Shown here piece after piece: positions 55,901-64,000 of a stretch of DNA of 64,000 nt (the stretch's first letter is position 1; each line of letters starts with the position of its first letter). The notes beneath the pieces were generated by a model. The model did no database searches and was not told the DNA's origin. It saw only the letters and a list, made by a program, of their open reading frames with translations. A program made the position numbers and the translations under genes. The stretch comes from Halovulum marinum. GTDB lineage: Bacteria; Pseudomonadota; Alphaproteobacteria; Rhodobacterales; Rhodobacteraceae. The stretch spans positions 310,001 to 374,000 of the forward strand of contig NZ_WIND01000002.1 of the NCBI RefSeq assembly GCF_009697225.1. Reading direction: 5' to 3'.

Positions 55901-58156
55901 TCAGCTGGCCTTCTTCTCCAGCTCGGCCTCGGCCTTGACCGTGTCGATCACCGACGAGGCCGAGGCGCGGGCGCGCGGCTTGCGCTGGCGCGGCGCGTCG
56001 GCGGCCGGCTGCTTCGGTTCGGCTGCTGTCTCGGCCGGTGCTTCGACCTCGGCCCCGGAGTTCGGAGCCTCGGCTTCTGTGGCCTCGGCTTCGGCGACTT
56101 CGGCTTCCGGGGCCGGTCCGGCATCGGGCTGCGCCCCGGCGGGCACCGCGTCGGTGCTGGCTTCTGCCGGGGTTCCGGTCTCGGTCACCGACTTGGGGTC
56201 GGCCTCGGGATCGCCTTCGGAACCGGCGTCCGGCGCGGGCGCGGTGTCGCCGGCAGTGTCCTCGGCGGTGTCCTCGGCGGCCTTCCTGGCGCTGCGGCGG
56301 CGCCGCGGCTTCTTCGGCTTCTCGTCCGCTGCGGCCTCGGCGGCCTCGGCGGGCGTTGCGGCCGGGGCAGGGGCCTGCTCGGCCGCGTTCCCCGCATCCG
56401 CCGTATCGGCGCCGGCCTCCGCCGTCTCGGCAGCGGCGTCATCGGCCTTCCGGGCGGTCTTCTTGCGGCGCGGCTTCTTATTCGGCTTGTCCTCGGCCGC
56501 CGGCTCCGGCGCGGTCTCGACCGCCTCGGAGGTCTCGGTCGCGGTCTCCGCCTCCGCGGCCACCGCGTCGTCCTCGTACGGCTCCTCGTCGTCGCCGCCG
56601 CCCGCGCCCGGCAGGTCGGCCAGCGCCTCGCGCAGATCGCGGGTCATGAACGCGGGGACATGATCGCCCATGCCGACGACACGGTTGGTGTCGTTGCGGC
56701 CCCGGCGCCCGCGGGAGCGGTCGCTGCCCCGGTCGTTGGCCCGGTCGCCGGTCCGATCACTGGCCCGATCCTGACCGCGATCGCCGGACCGGTCGCTCGC
56801 GCGGTCGGCACCGCGTTCGCCGGACCGTTCGCTGCTCCGGTATTCGGTCCGGGATTCGGTCCGGGTTTCGGTCCGGGTCTCGGCCACCGGCGCCTCGACG
56901 GTCTCGGCGGCGTCGTCACGACGACGGCTGCGCTCGCGGGTGCGGCTGCGCGGCGCGGCGCGGCGTTCGTCCTGCTCCGCGGGCGTGTCCTCGGCGGCGG
57001 CGGAGGTGCCCAGCGGGTTGTCGATCACCGGGATCGGCTTGCCCAGCAGCTCCTCGACCTTGTCGAGATGCTTCTTGTCGGCCGGAACGTACAGCGACAG
57101 CGCCTTGCCCGAGCGCCCGGCGCGGCCGGTGCGGCCGATGCGGTGAATGTAATCCTCGGAATGGATCGGGATGTCGAAGTTGAACACATGGCTGACGCTG
57201 GGAATGTCTAGACCGCGCGCGGCGACGTCCGAGGCGATCAGCAGCCGCAGCGACTTGTCGCGGAACGAATCCAGCGTCCGGGTGCGGATCGACTGGTCCA
57301 GATCGCCGTGAATCGGCGCGGCGTCGTAGCCGTGCTTGGTCAGCGACTTCGCCAGCACGTCCACGTCGCGCTTGCGGTTGCAGAAGATGATGCCGTTGGT
57401 CAGCGCCGGGCCCTCGGCGTCGATCAGCGCGCGCAGCGCGGCGCGCTTCTCGCTGTCGGCGCGGTCGCGGCGCGACGGGGCGATCTTGCACACCGCCTGC
57501 TCGATGGTCTCGGCGGCGGTGGCCTGGCGGGCGACCTCGACCCGGACCGGGTTCGACAGGAATTCCTGGGTGATGCGGGTGATCTCGGGCGCCATCGTGG
57601 CCGAGTAGAACATCGTCTGCCGGGTGAACGGCGTCAGCTTGAAGATCCGCTCGATGTCCGGAATGAAGCCCATGTCGAGCATCCGGTCGGCCTCGTCCAC
57701 CACCATGATCTCGATCCCGGTCAGCATCAGCTTGCCGCGCTCGAAATGGTCGAGCAGGCGGCCGGGGGTGGCGATCAGCACGTCGACGCCGCGGTCGATC
57801 AGCCGGTCCTGGTCCTTGAAGCTGGTGCCGCCGATCAGCAGCGCCATGCTCAGTTTAATGTGCCTGGAATAGGTCTCGAAGTTCTCGGCGACCTGGGCGG
57901 CCAGCTCGCGCGTCGGCGCCAGCACCAGCGAACGCGGCATCCGGGCGCGGGCGCGGCCCTTGGCCAGCAGCGTCAGCATCGGCAGCGTGAAGCTGGCGGT
58001 CTTGCCGGTGCCGGTCTGGGCGATGCCCAGCACGTCGCGGCCGTTCAGGGCGTGCGGGATCGCCTCGGCCTGGATCGGGGTGGGGGTTTCGTAACCGGTA
58101 TCGGTCACGGCTTGCAGAACCCGCGGGTCCAGATTCAGATCTGTAAAAGCTGTCAT
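55901..58156 (-). CDS. DEAD-box RNA helicase with long disordered C-terminal tail
   Basis: A 751-residue protein. The helicase core (about 1-385) has the Q motif PTPIQAEAIPHAL, Walker A AQTGTGKT (46-53), DEAD (154-157), SAT in FYSATM, and HRIGRTGRAGR. The remaining half is disordered: TRTETRTESRTEYR repeats, then a run of SDR/GDR units (ERSGERGADRASDRSGDRG), two KKPRRKKTARK/KPRRRRSARK basic patches in acidic Ala/Glu-rich sequence, and a helical end. Similar RhlE-type enzymes act in ribosome assembly, RNA decay and cold growth. The tail probably binds RNA or helps condensate formation; that is inference. Confidence 0.93.
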   Translation of the reverse strand: MTAFTDLNLDPRVLQAVTDTGYETPTPIQAEAIPHALNGRDVLGIAQTGTGKTASFTLPMLTLLAKGRARARMPRSLVLAPTRELAAQVAENFETYSRHIKLSMALLIGGTSFKDQDRLIDRGVDVLIATPGRLLDHFERGKLMLTGIEIMVVDEADRMLDMGFIPDIERIFKLTPFTRQTMFYSATMAPEITRITQEFLSNPVRVEVARQATAAETIEQAVCKIAPSRRDRADSEKRAALRALIDAEGPALTNGIIFCNRKRDVDVLAKSLTKHGYDAAPIHGDLDQSIRTRTLDSFRDKSLRLLIASDVAARGLDIPSVSHVFNFDIPIHSEDYIHRIGRTGRAGRSGKALSLYVPADKKHLDKVEELLGKPIPVIDNPLGTSAAAEDTPAEQDERRAAPRSRTRERSRRRDDAAETVEAPVAETRTETRTESRTEYRSSERSGERGADRASDRSGDRGQDRASDRTGDRANDRGSDRSRGRRGRNDTNRVVGMGDHVPAFMTRDLREALADLPGAGGGDDEEPYEDDAVAAEAETATETSEAVETAPEPAAEDKPNKKPRRKKTARKADDAAAETAEAGADTADAGNAAEQAPAPAATPAEAAEAAADEKPKKPRRRRSARKAAEDTAEDTAGDTAPAPDAGSEGDPEADPKSVTETGTPAEASTDAVPAGAQPDAGPAPEAEVAEAEATEAEAPNSGAEVEAPAETAAEPKQPAADAPRQRKPRARASASSVIDTVKAEAELEKKAS

Positions 58157-58402
58157 TGCTCGCTGTTTTTCAGGTGCGGCTACAGGTACGGCCGCAAAAA
58201 CAACGCGGCCAGCATTCCCGGATCGGAATGGCTCGTGCGGCTTCACATAAGCCATCGCGGCCCGCAGGTCAACGTGCGCGCCGGTTCCGCGCCGCAATGC
58301 CACAGCCCGCGCGGCTTTGATCCCGGCCGCGGCCGCGCTATACCTGCACGCCGAGCGCCGCGCGAGACGCGCACCCCGCGAACCTAAGCGAAAGGGCCGC
58401 CG

Positions 58403-59194
58403 ATGAACGTCGCCCCCCCGAAAGGCCCGCGTGGCATGGCGATGCTGCGCGTGGCGGGCATCCGTCACTGGACCGACCGCACGTTCAGCTTCACCTGCGA
58501 GCGGCCCGACAGCCTGCGCTTCCGCTCGGGCGAGTTCGTGATGATCGGGCTGATGGACGGCGAAAAGCCGCTGCTGCGCGCCTATTCCATCGCCTCGCCC
58601 AGCTGGGACGAGACGCTGGAGTTCTATTCGATCAAGGTGGCCGACGGGCCGCTGACCTCGCGCCTGCAGCACCTGCGCGACGGCGACCAGATCGTGATGC
58701 GGCCCAAGCCGGTCGGCACGCTGGTGCACGACGCGCTGCTGCCCGGCAGGCGGCTGTTCCTGTTCTCGACCGGCACCGGCATCGCGCCCTTCGCCAGCGT
58801 GATCCGCGACCCCGAGACCTACGACAAGTTCGACCGGGTGATCCTGACCCACACCTGCCGCGAGCGGGGCGAGCTGGCCTATGGTCTCGATCTGGTCGAA
58901 CGGATCCGCACCCACGAGTTCCTGCCCGAGATCGTCGGCGACAAGCTGACCCACATCGCCACCACCACCCGCGAGCACAGCCCGCAGATGGGCCGGATGA
59001 CCGACTGGATCCGCGACGGCCGGCTGGCCGCGGCCAGCGGCGGGCCGCTGGACCCGGACACCGACCGGGTGATGATCTGCGGCTCGATGAACATGCTCAA
59101 GGAACACAAGGCGCTGTGCGAGGCCGCCGGCATGACCGAGGGCGCGAACTCCGAGCCCGGTCATTTCGTGATCGAGAAGGCCTTCGTGGACTGA
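58403..59194 (+). CDS. fpr: ferredoxin--NADP(+) reductase
   Basis: A 263-residue bacterial-type (subclass I) flavoprotein. The FAD domain has RFRSGEFVMIGL and LLRAYSIASPSWDE (RxYS flavin motif). The NADP domain has LFLFSTGTGIAPFASVIRDPE, LTHTCRERGELAYG and VMICGSMNMLKEHK. The C-terminal AFVD extension replaces the plant-type tyrosine, as in Rhodobacter Fpr. It supplies reduced ferredoxin/flavodoxin or NADPH balance, often under oxidative stress. The gene is divergent from the helicase across a 246-base gap. Confidence 0.93.
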   Translation: MNVAPPKGPRGMAMLRVAGIRHWTDRTFSFTCERPDSLRFRSGEFVMIGLMDGEKPLLRAYSIASPSWDETLEFYSIKVADGPLTSRLQHLRDGDQIVMRPKPVGTLVHDALLPGRRLFLFSTGTGIAPFASVIRDPETYDKFDRVILTHTCRERGELAYGLDLVERIRTHEFLPEIVGDKLTHIATTTREHSPQMGRMTDWIRDGRLAAASGGPLDPDTDRVMICGSMNMLKEHKALCEAAGMTEGANSEPGHFVIEKAFVD

Positions 59195-59197
59195 CCC

Positions 59198-59587
59198 TTG
59201 GGAACCGAGATCTACGTTCAGGGCTACCGAAACAGGCGGCCCGCCGGGCTCGGCGCAGACCGGGTCCGCGCGATCCTTGGTGTCTGCGGACCGGGCCCCC
59301 TGTACCGGCTTGCGTATGACGACGCGCATCATTGCGAGCTGTCGCTGACCGGGCGGACAGGCCTCGCCACCAGTTTCGCCATACTGCGCCCATGCGACCA
59401 CCCGGCGCTGTGGCTGGCGCTGTTCGCGGTTCTGACCGAGGGCCCTTACGTTCTTTTCGCGCCCGACGGCAATGCGCCGGTCGCGGCGGGTCAAACCCCC
59501 GACCTGCCATCCGGCATGGCCGACGCGCTTGGCGCCCCGGTGATCGTCGATACCCCCGGGGCGATCCGTCCCGCGCTTTTCGGCTGA
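59198..59587 (+). CDS. hypothetical protein following fpr
   Basis: A 129-residue frame using TTG at 59198, three bases after the fpr stop; no good ribosome site is visible. Translation IYVQGYRNRRPAGLGADRVRAILG and HPALWLALFAVLTEGPYVLFAPDG looks protein-like, with a beta-alpha pattern, no signal peptide and two cysteines. No family was recognised. It is probably co-transcribed with fpr. It ends five bases from the 3' end of the leftward RTX-like gene. Confidence 0.55.
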   Translation: MGTEIYVQGYRNRRPAGLGADRVRAILGVCGPGPLYRLAYDDAHHCELSLTGRTGLATSFAILRPCDHPALWLALFAVLTEGPYVLFAPDGNAPVAAGQTPDLPSGMADALGAPVIVDTPGAIRPALFG

Positions 59588-59592
59588 GCCGC

Positions 59593-60606
59593 TCAGAAGA
59601 ACTCGTAGGTATCGGCGTGGTAGTCCTGCAGGAACACGTCGGCGCGGTCGATGTCCGCCAGCGCCAGGTTCTTGAACGTGACCTTCTCGTCGTAGCTGCG
59701 GCCGTCGCCGTCGGTGCCCTTGCGCACCAGCACCGCGTCGCCGGCGCCGTTCTGGTTGAACTTGTAGGCCACCCCGTCGTCGGTGAAGTTGGCCAGCGTC
59801 GACAGATCGCCCGCGCCGAACCGGTCGGCCAGGCTTTCGCGCACCGGCGCGCTGCCCGCCGGCATCGTGCTGTCGACGCTGGCGAAGACGAACGCGTCCT
59901 CGGTGCCGTCGAAATCGCGGATCGCGGCGCGGGTGCGCTCGGACGCCTGCTCGACGGTGCCGAAATCGTCCCAGAACCCGTTGTCGGCGATGAAGTCGTC
60001 GGCGCCGGTGCCGCCGAACATCGCCACCCTGCCGAACTCGGCCACCAGGGTGTCGTCGCCGCCCTGGCCCTTCAGCGTCGCCAGCAGCACCGCCGCCTTG
60101 AGGATGTCGTCGCCATAGCCGCCCATCCCGAAGCTGCGGCCCGCCGCGCCCAGCCCGTCGCCGCCGGGCAGGGCCTGCTCCAGCTCGATCTTGTCGCGGC
60201 CGCCGGCGCCGATCAGCCGGCCCTCGCCCAGCATCTCGTCGCGGGTGCCGAAGGCGCGGACCACGCTGCCCGGATCGATGCTGATGTAGTCGGGGGTGTA
60301 GCCCGAGATGCCGGCGATCCCGGCCTGCAGCGCATAGCCGCCGGCGATGCCGTACTCGCCGAGCATCACGAACTGGTATTCCGCGCCGCCCGAGACGGTG
60401 AACGAGGTGGTGTCGGTCAGGTAGCTGTAGACCACCTCCAGCGTGGTGCCGGGGGCGCCGAAATCGGCGAAGGTCGTGGTCAGGCTGACCGGCAGGCCGA
60501 ACAGTTCGTCATAGATCACGCCATCGACGTCGCCCGCCGCCAGCGCATCGATCGCGCCCAGTTCCGCCCGGAAGTCCACCGCGCTGTTGAATGTGAAAAG
60601 GGCCAA
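59593..60606 (-). CDS. RTX-like calcium-binding repeat protein
   Basis: A 337-residue protein with degenerate haemolysin-type repeats in its middle: GYGDDILKAAVLLATLKGQGGDDTLVAEF and MFGGTGADDFIADNG. After them comes IRDFDGTEDAFVFAS, the usual post-repeat segment of such proteins. The N-terminal half (FRAELGAIDALAAGDVDGVIYDELFG) is a beta-rich region common in alphaproteobacterial RTX proteins. TTG at 60606 is chosen because GGGAGG lies five bases upstream. No signal peptide; such proteins are normally exported by type I secretion. No exporter is next to it. Confidence 0.72.
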   Translation of the reverse strand: MALFTFNSAVDFRAELGAIDALAAGDVDGVIYDELFGLPVSLTTTFADFGAPGTTLEVVYSYLTDTTSFTVSGGAEYQFVMLGEYGIAGGYALQAGIAGISGYTPDYISIDPGSVVRAFGTRDEMLGEGRLIGAGGRDKIELEQALPGGDGLGAAGRSFGMGGYGDDILKAAVLLATLKGQGGDDTLVAEFGRVAMFGGTGADDFIADNGFWDDFGTVEQASERTRAAIRDFDGTEDAFVFASVDSTMPAGSAPVRESLADRFGAGDLSTLANFTDDGVAYKFNQNGAGDAVLVRKGTDGDGRSYDEKVTFKNLALADIDRADVFLQDYHADTYEFF

Positions 60607-60669
60607 ATTCGCCTCCCGCTCCCCGTGTCCCGAGGCGAGGATACGCCGGTTTTGAGGCGAAATCAGGGC

Positions 60670-61104
60670 TTTCGCGGCGGGTCGCGGTCGCTCCGGTGCC
60701 GTCGGACCGGCCGGACCCGCCGGTCCGGCGCACGCGCGCGACATCGACCGAGGACACCGGCATGCCCTCGGCGCCGGTCCTCGGCGCCGGCGAAACCGCG
60801 TACCCCGGCGCGCACCGGCGCGTCGTCCGCGGGTTCTTCGGTGAGATCGGGCTTGCCGTCGCCGAACGCGAACGGCTCCGCGCCCTCACATCCGACGCGC
60901 CGGGTCTTGCCGGCGGTGACGGTGATCGGATCGTTGCCCCTGCCGCCTTGCAGCCAGGAACGGGCCGGCTCGATGATCGCTCCGTCGCTGCGGGCACGCC
61001 GGCGTCGGCCGACCTTCCGCCGTCGCCGCGTCCGGTCGGTACGTCGCCCCCGGCGTCAGGAAGTCGTCGCCGACGGCACGGGGGTGATCCTCGGCCGCCG
61101 ACGC
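60670..61104 (-). pseudogene. possible decayed RTX-type segment upstream of the RTX-like gene
   Basis: No intact gene fits this 435-base stretch. On the minus strand it shows RTX-like pieces in different frames: AVGDDFLTPGA near 61050, then WLQGGRGNDPITVTAGK and AFGDGKPDLTEEPADD around 60860-60960. The nonapeptide-like GGRGND and GDDFLTPGA are typical of haemolysin-type calcium repeats. Their split between frames suggests a frameshifted remnant of the neighbouring RTX-like gene. Chance matches are possible in GC-rich DNA. Confidence 0.35.
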
Positions 61105-62721
61105 TCAGACCAGGGTTTCCTTCACCGCCGTCAGGCGCAGCTCGGGATGGTCGCGCTCGACCCGGTCGATGTCCCATTGCAGGCGGGTCATGTACACCGG
61201 ATCGCCGTCGTGGTCCTGGGCGATGTGGCCCTTGTTGGCCTTCACGAACGCGTCGATCTTGTCCGGGGGCCCGTTCACCCAGCGCGCCGAGGTGAACTGC
61301 GTCGGCTCGAACCGCACCGGGATGCCGTATTCCAGCTCGATCCGGCTGGCCAGCACCTCGAACTGCAACTGGCCGACGACGCCGACGATCCAGCCCGAGC
61401 CGACGGTCGGCTTGAACAGCTTGCTGGCGCCTTCCTCGGCGAACTGGGTCAGCGCCTTTTCCAGGTGCTTGGCCTTCATCGGATCGGTCGCGCGCACCGA
61501 TTGCAGCAGCTCCGGCGCGAAGCTGGGGATGCCGGTGAAGCGCAGCGTCTCGCCCTCGGTCAGCGCGTCGCCGATGCGCAGTTGGCCGTGGTTCGGAATG
61601 CCGATGATGTCGCCGGCCCAGGCGTCCTCGGCCAGCTCGCGCTCGTTCGCCAGGAACAGCACCGGGTTCGAGATCGCCATCGGCTTGCCCGCCCGCACAT
61701 GCATCAGCTTCATGCCACGCCTGAAATGCCCCGAGCACAGGCGCACGAAGGCGACCCGGTCGCGGTGCTTCGGGTCCATGTTCGCCTGAACCTTGAAGAC
61801 GAAGCCGGAAACCTTTGTCTCGTCGGGGGAAACCTGCCGCTCGGCCGCCGGGCGCACCTGCGGCTGCGGGCCGTAGTCCCCGATCCCGTCCATCAGCTCC
61901 TGCACGCCGAAACTGTTGATCGCGCTGCCGAACCAGATCGGCGTCAGCGTGCCGTCCAGGAACGCCTGCCGCTCGAACGGCGGCAGCAGCGCGCGCGCCA
62001 TCTCGACCTCTTCGCGCAGCTTTTCCAGCAGGTGCGCCGGGACGTGCTGCGCGATCTTCGGGTCGTCCAGCCCGTCGATCTTGACGCTCTCGGCCTTCAC
62101 GTTGCGGTCGGCGCGGTCCATCAGCTCCAGCCGGTCGTTGAGCATGTCGTAGCAGCCGATGAACTCGCGGCCCATGCCGATCGGCCAGCTTGCCGGGGTC
62201 ACGTCGATCGCCAGGTTCTCCTGGATCTCGTCGATGATGTCGAAGGTCTCGCGGCTTTCGCGGTCCATCTTGTTGCAGAAGGTCAGGATCGGCAGGTCGC
62301 GCAGGCGGCAGACCTCGAACAGCTTCTGCGTCTGGCTTTCCACGCCCTTGGCGCCGTCGATCACCATGATCGCCGCGTCCACCGCCGTCAGCGTGCGATA
62401 GGTGTCCTCGGAGAAGTCCGAGTGCCCCGGCGTGTCGACAAGGTTGAACCAGAACTCCCTGAACTCGAACGACATCGCCGAGGCCGAGACCGAGATGCCG
62501 CGGTCCTTCTCCATCTGCATGAAATCGCTGCGCGAGCGCCGCGCCTCGCCCTTGGCGCGGACCTGGCCGGCCAGCTGGATCGCGCCGCCGTACAGCAGGA
62601 ACTTCTCGGTCAGCGTGGTCTTGCCGGCATCGGGGTGGCTGATGATGGCAAAGGTGCGGCGGCGCCCGATCTCGGGCGGCAGGTCGGGGGCATTGTGCGA
62701 ACGGTCCGGCATGGCCGCCAT
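61105..62721 (-). CDS. prfC: peptide chain release factor 3
   Basis: A 538-residue translational GTPase: G1 ISHPDAGKTTLTEK, switch region RGISVSASAMSFEF, G3 VDTPGHSDFSEDTYR and G4 CNKMD, followed by domain II and the RF3 C-terminal domain (VGQLQFEVLASRIELEYG). It removes RF1/RF2 from the ribosome after termination. Start at ATG 62721; a second ATG is three codons in. Full family length. Confidence 0.96.
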   Translation of the reverse strand: MAAMPDRSHNAPDLPPEIGRRRTFAIISHPDAGKTTLTEKFLLYGGAIQLAGQVRAKGEARRSRSDFMQMEKDRGISVSASAMSFEFREFWFNLVDTPGHSDFSEDTYRTLTAVDAAIMVIDGAKGVESQTQKLFEVCRLRDLPILTFCNKMDRESRETFDIIDEIQENLAIDVTPASWPIGMGREFIGCYDMLNDRLELMDRADRNVKAESVKIDGLDDPKIAQHVPAHLLEKLREEVEMARALLPPFERQAFLDGTLTPIWFGSAINSFGVQELMDGIGDYGPQPQVRPAAERQVSPDETKVSGFVFKVQANMDPKHRDRVAFVRLCSGHFRRGMKLMHVRAGKPMAISNPVLFLANERELAEDAWAGDIIGIPNHGQLRIGDALTEGETLRFTGIPSFAPELLQSVRATDPMKAKHLEKALTQFAEEGASKLFKPTVGSGWIVGVVGQLQFEVLASRIELEYGIPVRFEPTQFTSARWVNGPPDKIDAFVKANKGHIAQDHDGDPVYMTRLQWDIDRVERDHPELRLTAVKETLV

Positions 62722-62821
62722 ATAGGCGCGAACCCCCGGCCTTCACAAGCCGCGCGAAGGGCTTCACAGCGCCGCCGCGCGCCGCTATCACCGACGCCCC
62801 GGAACCGGCCGCCGAGTCGCC

Positions 62822-63718
62822 ATGTCCTACAGCCCGCTCGTCCTGCGTCTGGCCGCCTGGTCGATCGCCGTCGCCCTGGCGGTGCTGGCGCTGAAGCTGG
62901 GCGCCTGGTGGATCACCGGCTCGGTGGCGCTGCTGTCGGACGCGCTGGAAAGCATCGTCAACGTGGTCTCGGCGATGCTGGCGCTGTCGGCGATCCGCTA
63001 CAGCCGCCGCCCGGCCGACGCGGGGCACCCGTTCGGCCACCACAAGGCGGAATACATCTCGGCGGTGGCCGAGGGGGTGATGATCGTGGTCGCGGCGCTG
63101 CTGGTGCTGAACGCCTCGCTGCCGGCGCTGATCGCGCCGCGCCCGCTTGCCGCGCCGCTGCCGGGGCTGGCGCTGAACGCCGTCGCCGCCGCGTTCAATG
63201 CCGGCTGGGCGCTGCTGCTGATCCGCATCGGCCGGGCGCAGCGCTCGCCGGCGCTGGCCGCCGACGGGCGGCACCTGATGACCGACGTGGTGACCTCGGT
63301 CGGGGTGCTGGCGGGGCTCGGGCTGGCGCTGGCCACCGGCTGGGCGATCCTCGATCCGCTGCTGGCGATCGTGGTCGCCGGCAACATCCTGCGCGAGGGC
63401 TGGCGGGTGATCGCCGGCTCGCTGGGCGGGCTGCTGGACAGCGCCGTGGACGAGGACTGCGCGCAGGCGATCCGCGCCGCCATCCTCGCCCATGCCGACG
63501 GCGCGATCGAGGTGCACGACATCCGCACCCGCCACGCCGGCCCCGCCACCTTCATCGAGTTCCACATGGTGGTCGACGGCGCGATGAGCGTCGCCAGATC
63601 GCACGACATCTGCGACCGGGTCGAGCGCGCGCTCGAGGCGGCGGTGCCCGGCGCACAGGTGCTGATCCACGTCGAGCCGGGACACAAGGCCAAGCCGGGC
63701 GCGCTGCCGGTCAAGTAG
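62822..63718 (+). CDS. cation diffusion facilitator family transporter
   Basis: A 298-residue inner-membrane metal/proton antiporter. Six helices carry the metal sites in ALLSDALESIVNVVSA and DGRHLMTDVVTSVGVL (HxxxD in helix V). The loop has HPFGHHKAEYISAVAEG. The C-terminal cytoplasmic ferredoxin-like domain has VHDIRTRHAGPATFIEFHMVVDGAMSV. It exports Zn, Fe or similar divalent metals; which one is not evident. The 3' end overlaps the leftward gene by eight bases. Confidence 0.94.
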   Translation: MSYSPLVLRLAAWSIAVALAVLALKLGAWWITGSVALLSDALESIVNVVSAMLALSAIRYSRRPADAGHPFGHHKAEYISAVAEGVMIVVAALLVLNASLPALIAPRPLAAPLPGLALNAVAAAFNAGWALLLIRIGRAQRSPALAADGRHLMTDVVTSVGVLAGLGLALATGWAILDPLLAIVVAGNILREGWRVIAGSLGGLLDSAVDEDCAQAIRAAILAHADGAIEVHDIRTRHAGPATFIEFHMVVDGAMSVARSHDICDRVERALEAAVPGAQVLIHVEPGHKAKPGALPVK

Positions 63719-64000
63719 CCTCGGTCAGCGCGAACGACGCCAGCTCGGTGTAGCGCGGCCCGCCGGGGGTCAGCGTCGAGCGGTAGAGCCCGAACCCCGC
63801 CACCGCGATGCGGAAATCCACCGCCGCCGCCAGCCCGGCGATATAGCGCGCCAGCGCCGCCTGCTCGTCGGCCTGCAGCCGGTGGCCGAAGCGCAGCAGG
63901 GTTACGTGCGGGCGGAACCGCCGGCGCGGCAGCTCCAGCCCGGCGGTCCGCAGCGCGCCGCGCACCCGCTCGTGCAGGTGCAGCAGCGGCGGGTCGGACT
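63711..64000 (-). CDS. 2'-5' RNA ligase / RNA 2',3'-cyclic phosphodiesterase family protein (partial)
   Basis: The C-terminal 95 or so residues of a protein whose start lies beyond the right edge. It shows LLHLHERVRGALRTAGLELPRRRFRPHVTLLRFG, with the second HxT motif (PHVTL) of the two-histidine phosphodiesterase superfamily, and FGLYRSTLTPGGPRYTELASFAL. This matches the ThpR/LigT group. The first HxT motif is outside the window. Confidence 0.85.
   Translation of the reverse strand, partial: SDPPLLHLHERVRGALRTAGLELPRRRFRPHVTLLRFGHRLQADEQAALARYIAGLAAAVDFRIAVAGFGLYRSTLTPGGPRYTELASFALTEAT

Noticed and set aside
58190-58210. GGCCGC/GCGGCC inverted repeat in the helicase leader as a terminator or riboswitch
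   Set aside because: Only a six-base stem with the A/T run inside the loop; not enough structure to name a regulatory RNA.
60509-63685. A 1,000-codon minus-strand frame over prfC and the cation transporter
   Set aside because: It is out of frame with prfC and antisense to the transporter; the low-complexity translation has no conserved motif.

Overview
The window is about 70% GC, densely packed and strongly biased to G/C in third codon positions. It carries the 14-subunit nuo (complex I) operon with the extra genes usual in Rhodobacterales: DUF5337, DUF5333, a long NuoE with a C-terminal helix-hairpin-helix domain, and a neighbouring paralogue of that domain. With birA-coaX-RNase J downstream, this points to an alphaproteobacterium of the Rhodobacteraceae/Paracoccaceae. 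No phage, insertion sequence, integrase or CRISPR array was seen.

Layout. 1-2.3 kb: envelope proteins (DUF3618 protein, YihY/BrkB). 2.6-6.4 kb: two overlapping ABC exporter half-transporters that together look like an asymmetric heterodimer. 6.5-9.7 kb: SnoaL-like protein, class III aminotransferase, AI-2E family permease, then tRNA-Thr(TGT). 10.0-14.2 kb: Fe(III) ABC uptake parts (binding protein on +, double-length permease on -) around a GNAT acetyltransferase and a DUF1989 protein, with no ATPase gene. 14.3-25.3 kb: a galactoside catabolic locus. An IclR regulator and a UgpC/MsmK-type ATPase are read rightward. A binding protein, two permeases (with a tightly nested small ORF between them), GH36 alpha-galactosidase, KDGal kinase, KDPGal aldolase and GH42 beta-galactosidase are read leftward. 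The locus appears to import alpha- and beta-galactosides and finish galactose breakdown through the De Ley-Doudoroff route; the first dehydrogenase and dehydratase steps are not in the window.

25.3-30.2 kb: a flavodoxin-fold oxidoreductase with no ordinary start codon, an ECF sigma/anti-sigma pair, a six-copy 16-bp tandem repeat, a pilin-like membrane-anchored protein, a DUF4168 protein, and a one-component regulator (HTH plus periplasmic-binding-protein-like domain). That regulator faces a tungstate/molybdate-type tup ABC operon (30.3-32.6 kb). TrmO-type tRNA methyltransferase follows.

33.3-52.6 kb: nuoA-N, with small or accessory ORFs at many subunit junctions, often joined by 1- or 4-base overlaps. 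One of them, between nuoD and nuoE, is strikingly AT-rich and looks recently acquired. 52.6-55.8 kb: birA, coaX and RNase J, translationally coupled to the end of nuo and closed by a strong bidirectional terminator. 55.9-64.0 kb: DEAD-box helicase with a long disordered tail, ferredoxin-NADP reductase, an unknown protein, an RTX-like protein with a possible decayed RTX segment upstream, release factor 3, a cation-diffusion facilitator, and the end of a 2'-5' RNA ligase-like gene that runs off the window.
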